Both the position numbers and the translations under genes were made by a program. 7,517 bases of DNA from AV69 sp036498205. Lineage in GTDB: Bacteria; Verrucomicrobiota; Verrucomicrobiia; Chthoniobacterales; UBA10450. Under the pieces are notes generated by a model that saw only the letters and a list, made by a program, of their open reading frames with translations, was not told where the DNA came from and did no database searches. This document shows, in pieces, positions 6,420 through 7,517 of this stretch (the first letter of the stretch is position 1; the number at the start of each line of letters is the position of its first letter). The stretch covers positions 1-7,517 of the forward strand of contig DASXIC010000134.1 of NCBI GenBank assembly GCA_036498205.1, written 5' to 3'.

Positions 6420-6590
6420 GCTGATCCGGTAGGGCATCTCCGGTAGGGCGAGACTCTGTCGAGCCGGCTCCGCGGAGCGTCGCCCTGGCGATCCGCCATT
6501 AACATTGGTGGGGAACAAGGGATCGCGCTCTGACTTTGTTATCCTGTCCAAATGCCGCTGAATTCTGATCGCGCGAGACTCTGTCGAGCC
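6418..6590. repeat. ~170-bp direct repeat, copy B (downstream of the RAYT gene)
   Basis: It has the same order as copy A: lead-in TCGCTGATCCGGT, 48-bp element, diverged middle, conserved CTTTGTTATCCTGTCCAAA block, single REP arm (6567-6590, head changed from GTAG to GATC). Its lead-in has an additional GGTAGGGC at 6428-6435. What follows it is unrelated to the RAYT gene that follows copy A. Confidence 0.8.
6442..6489. repeat. REPIN-like 48-bp element, copy 3
   Basis: It is identical to the 5700-5747 copy over the first 45 bases; only two of the last three differ (TGGC in place of TACC), so the right GTAG head is lost. The GCTCCGCGGAGC palindrome is intact. Confidence 0.85.
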
Positions 6591-6624
6591 AAGAATTGCA
6601 CTTGCGCGTAACCGTCAATTCTTG
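6590..6624. repeat. AT-rich 9-bp inverted repeat
   Basis: CAAGAATTG (6590-6598) and CAATTCTTG (6616-6624) form a perfect 9-bp stem around a 17-nt loop, just after repeat copy B and upstream of the last gene. It could be a regulator site or chance. A weak promoter-like pair overlaps it (TTGCGC 6602-6607, TTAAAA 6625-6630, 17-nt spacer). Confidence 0.35.
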
Positions 6625-6649
6625 TTAAAAACACGAAGAAGCAGATGGC

Positions 6650-6694
6650 GTGGGTCTGCGGACGGTTGGTATTACCCAATGGCAAAGGACCCAC
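6650..6694 (+). promoter_or_regulatory. Leader hairpin that could mask the ribosome binding site of the secreted protein
   Basis: GTGGGTC (6650-6656) pairs perfectly with GACCCAC (6688-6694), ending 2 nt before the ATG. An inner stem TTGG (6666-6669) / CCAA (6676-6679) is possible. The Shine-Dalgarno AAAGGA (6684-6689) overlaps the base of the 3' arm, so folding would limit ribosome access. It does not match any riboswitch class I know well enough to name. Confidence 0.4.
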
Positions 6695-6696
6695 AT

Positions 6697-7517
6697 ATGA
6701 AAAGATCAATCCTGCTCGTAATATTCAGCGCGAGTTTCATCGCAGCTCGCGTCGAGGCTCAAACTTTTACCTTCAGCACCGGTTTGCCGGACGGTCGAAT
6801 GGCGACCGCTTCCCGGACCGACACTCCAGGCTCGTTTGAAATCGAAAGCGCCGATGATTTCGTGCTGACTTCATCGACTCAGATTACCGGTGCGACATTT
6901 ACGGGGTTGTTGCCCTCAAATTTCAATCTGAGCAGCATTTCGCAGGTACAGGTCGAAATTTACCGTGTGTTTCCGAACGATTCCAATGTTGCCCGTACTT
7001 CAGGTCCTCCTACGTTTAGCACCGCGCAGGTGCCGACGCGGGTCAATTCGCCGTCCGACGTGGCATTCGATTCTCGCAATTCGCTCTCCGGCGGTGGACT
7101 TACTTTTATGCCCGCGCTTTTGAGTGCGAACTTCACCGCCAATAACTCGATTTTGCCAGGCGGCATTCACCCATCGCCTAATCAAGCCACGGGCGGAAAT
7201 GGGCCGGTCACGGGCGAGGAGGTTCAGTTCAACGTCACTTTCACTACGCCTTTCAATCTTCCTGCAGATCACTACTTTTTCGTGCCGCAAGTCGACCTCA
7301 CCGCCGGCGCCGGCAACTTCTTGTGGCTCTCTGCCCCCAGGCCCATTGTTCCTCCAGGAACGCCATTTCCGCCAGGCTTCACGGATTTGCAGGCTTGGAC
7401 TCGTGATGCAAACCTTGATCCTGATTGGTTGCGGCAGGGAACGGACATTGTGGACACCATTGGCACCACTGTCGCGCCAACTTTCAACGAAACGTTTTCT
7501 CTTGTCGGAACGGTTCC
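6697..7517 (+). CDS. Secreted protein of unknown function, 3' partial (possible PEP-CTERM type)
   Basis: The frame opens at ATG 6697, 7 nt after a good Shine-Dalgarno (AAAGGA), the only clear one in the window, and stays open to the right edge (273 codons). Residues 1-22 are a classic Sec signal peptide (MKRSILLVIFSASFIAARVEAQ), with cleavage likely after VEA or AQ. The mature part is rich in Ser, Thr, Asn, Pro and Gly, poor in Lys and Cys, and predicted to be mostly beta. Segments such as ESADDFVLTSSTQITGATF, VQVEIYRVFP, PADHYFFVPQVDL and DPDWLRQGTDIV resemble my memory of conserved, uncharacterised exported proteins that end in a PEP-CTERM sorting tail. The C-terminus lies outside the window, so that tail is unconfirmed. 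It may be a surface or matrix protein. It follows the repeat island and is probably its own transcription unit. Confidence 0.85.
   Translation, partial: MKRSILLVIFSASFIAARVEAQTFTFSTGLPDGRMATASRTDTPGSFEIESADDFVLTSSTQITGATFTGLLPSNFNLSSISQVQVEIYRVFPNDSNVARTSGPPTFSTAQVPTRVNSPSDVAFDSRNSLSGGGLTFMPALLSANFTANNSILPGGIHPSPNQATGGNGPVTGEEVQFNVTFTTPFNLPADHYFFVPQVDLTAGAGNFLWLSAPRPIVPPGTPFPPGFTDLQAWTRDANLDPDWLRQGTDIVDTIGTTVAPTFNETFSLVGTV

Noticed and set aside
5700..6590. Repeats as a CRISPR array
   Set aside because: The copies are palindromic, irregularly spaced, and differ in length; there are no uniform spacers and no cas genes.
6645..6839. Short + strand frame overlapping the start of the secreted protein
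   Set aside because: It overlaps the leader and the signal-peptide gene in another frame; the frame from 6697 has a Shine-Dalgarno, a signal peptide and a long open run.

Overview
The window reads as a piece of a Gram-negative (diderm) bacterial chromosome. It carries the 3' part of an Omp85 outer-membrane assembly gene, a membrane-anchored SurA/PpiD-type periplasmic folding factor, and a secreted protein with a clear signal peptide. The base composition is moderately GC-rich. Most starts lack a visible Shine-Dalgarno sequence, and the gaps are full of palindromic repeats. The gene types and repeat style remind me of soil Verrucomicrobiota (Chthoniobacterales), but that placement is inference from pattern memory, not proof.

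Layout, all genes on the + strand: (1) 2-1858, Omp85/BamA-TamA-like protein, 5' end outside the window; (2) 1874-3346, group II PLP-dependent amino acid decarboxylase, 15 nt downstream and probably co-transcribed; (3) 3342-3670, a 330-bp mosaic of palindromic repeats of at least three kinds; (4) 3768-5291, PpiD/SurA-like membrane-anchored parvulin-type protein; (5) 5307-5639, small TPR protein 15 nt downstream of it; (6) 5636-6590, a repeat island with a REP-associated tyrosine transposase (RAYT, 5849-6307) at its centre; (7) 6697-7517, a secreted protein running off the right edge, preceded by a leader that can fold over its ribosome binding site.

The most interesting part is the REP/RAYT system. 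A 48-bp element occurs three times (3493, 5700, 6442), and single arms or shrunken copies lie at 5821, 6303 and 6567. Each full element is two short REP arms head-out: both ends read GGTAGGGCGA inwards on their own strand, each followed by a small hairpin. This is the architecture of a REPIN, and the GTAG head is the tetranucleotide known from REPs recognised by RAYT enzymes. The RAYT gene is intact (HIH metal-binding motif, Y-x3-N), lies between oppositely oriented REP arms, and is bracketed by two ~170-bp imperfect direct repeats that each contain one full element and one arm. A second, larger element (87 and 92 bp) also has GGTAGGGGCG ends. Three genes end on a stop codon that lies inside the head of such a repeat, so the repeats seem to have landed at, and partly define, gene 3' ends.

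Functionally, the Omp85 protein and the PpiD/SurA-like protein would both serve outer-membrane protein biogenesis. The decarboxylase and the TPR protein have no clear link to that task beyond co-orientation and tight spacing.
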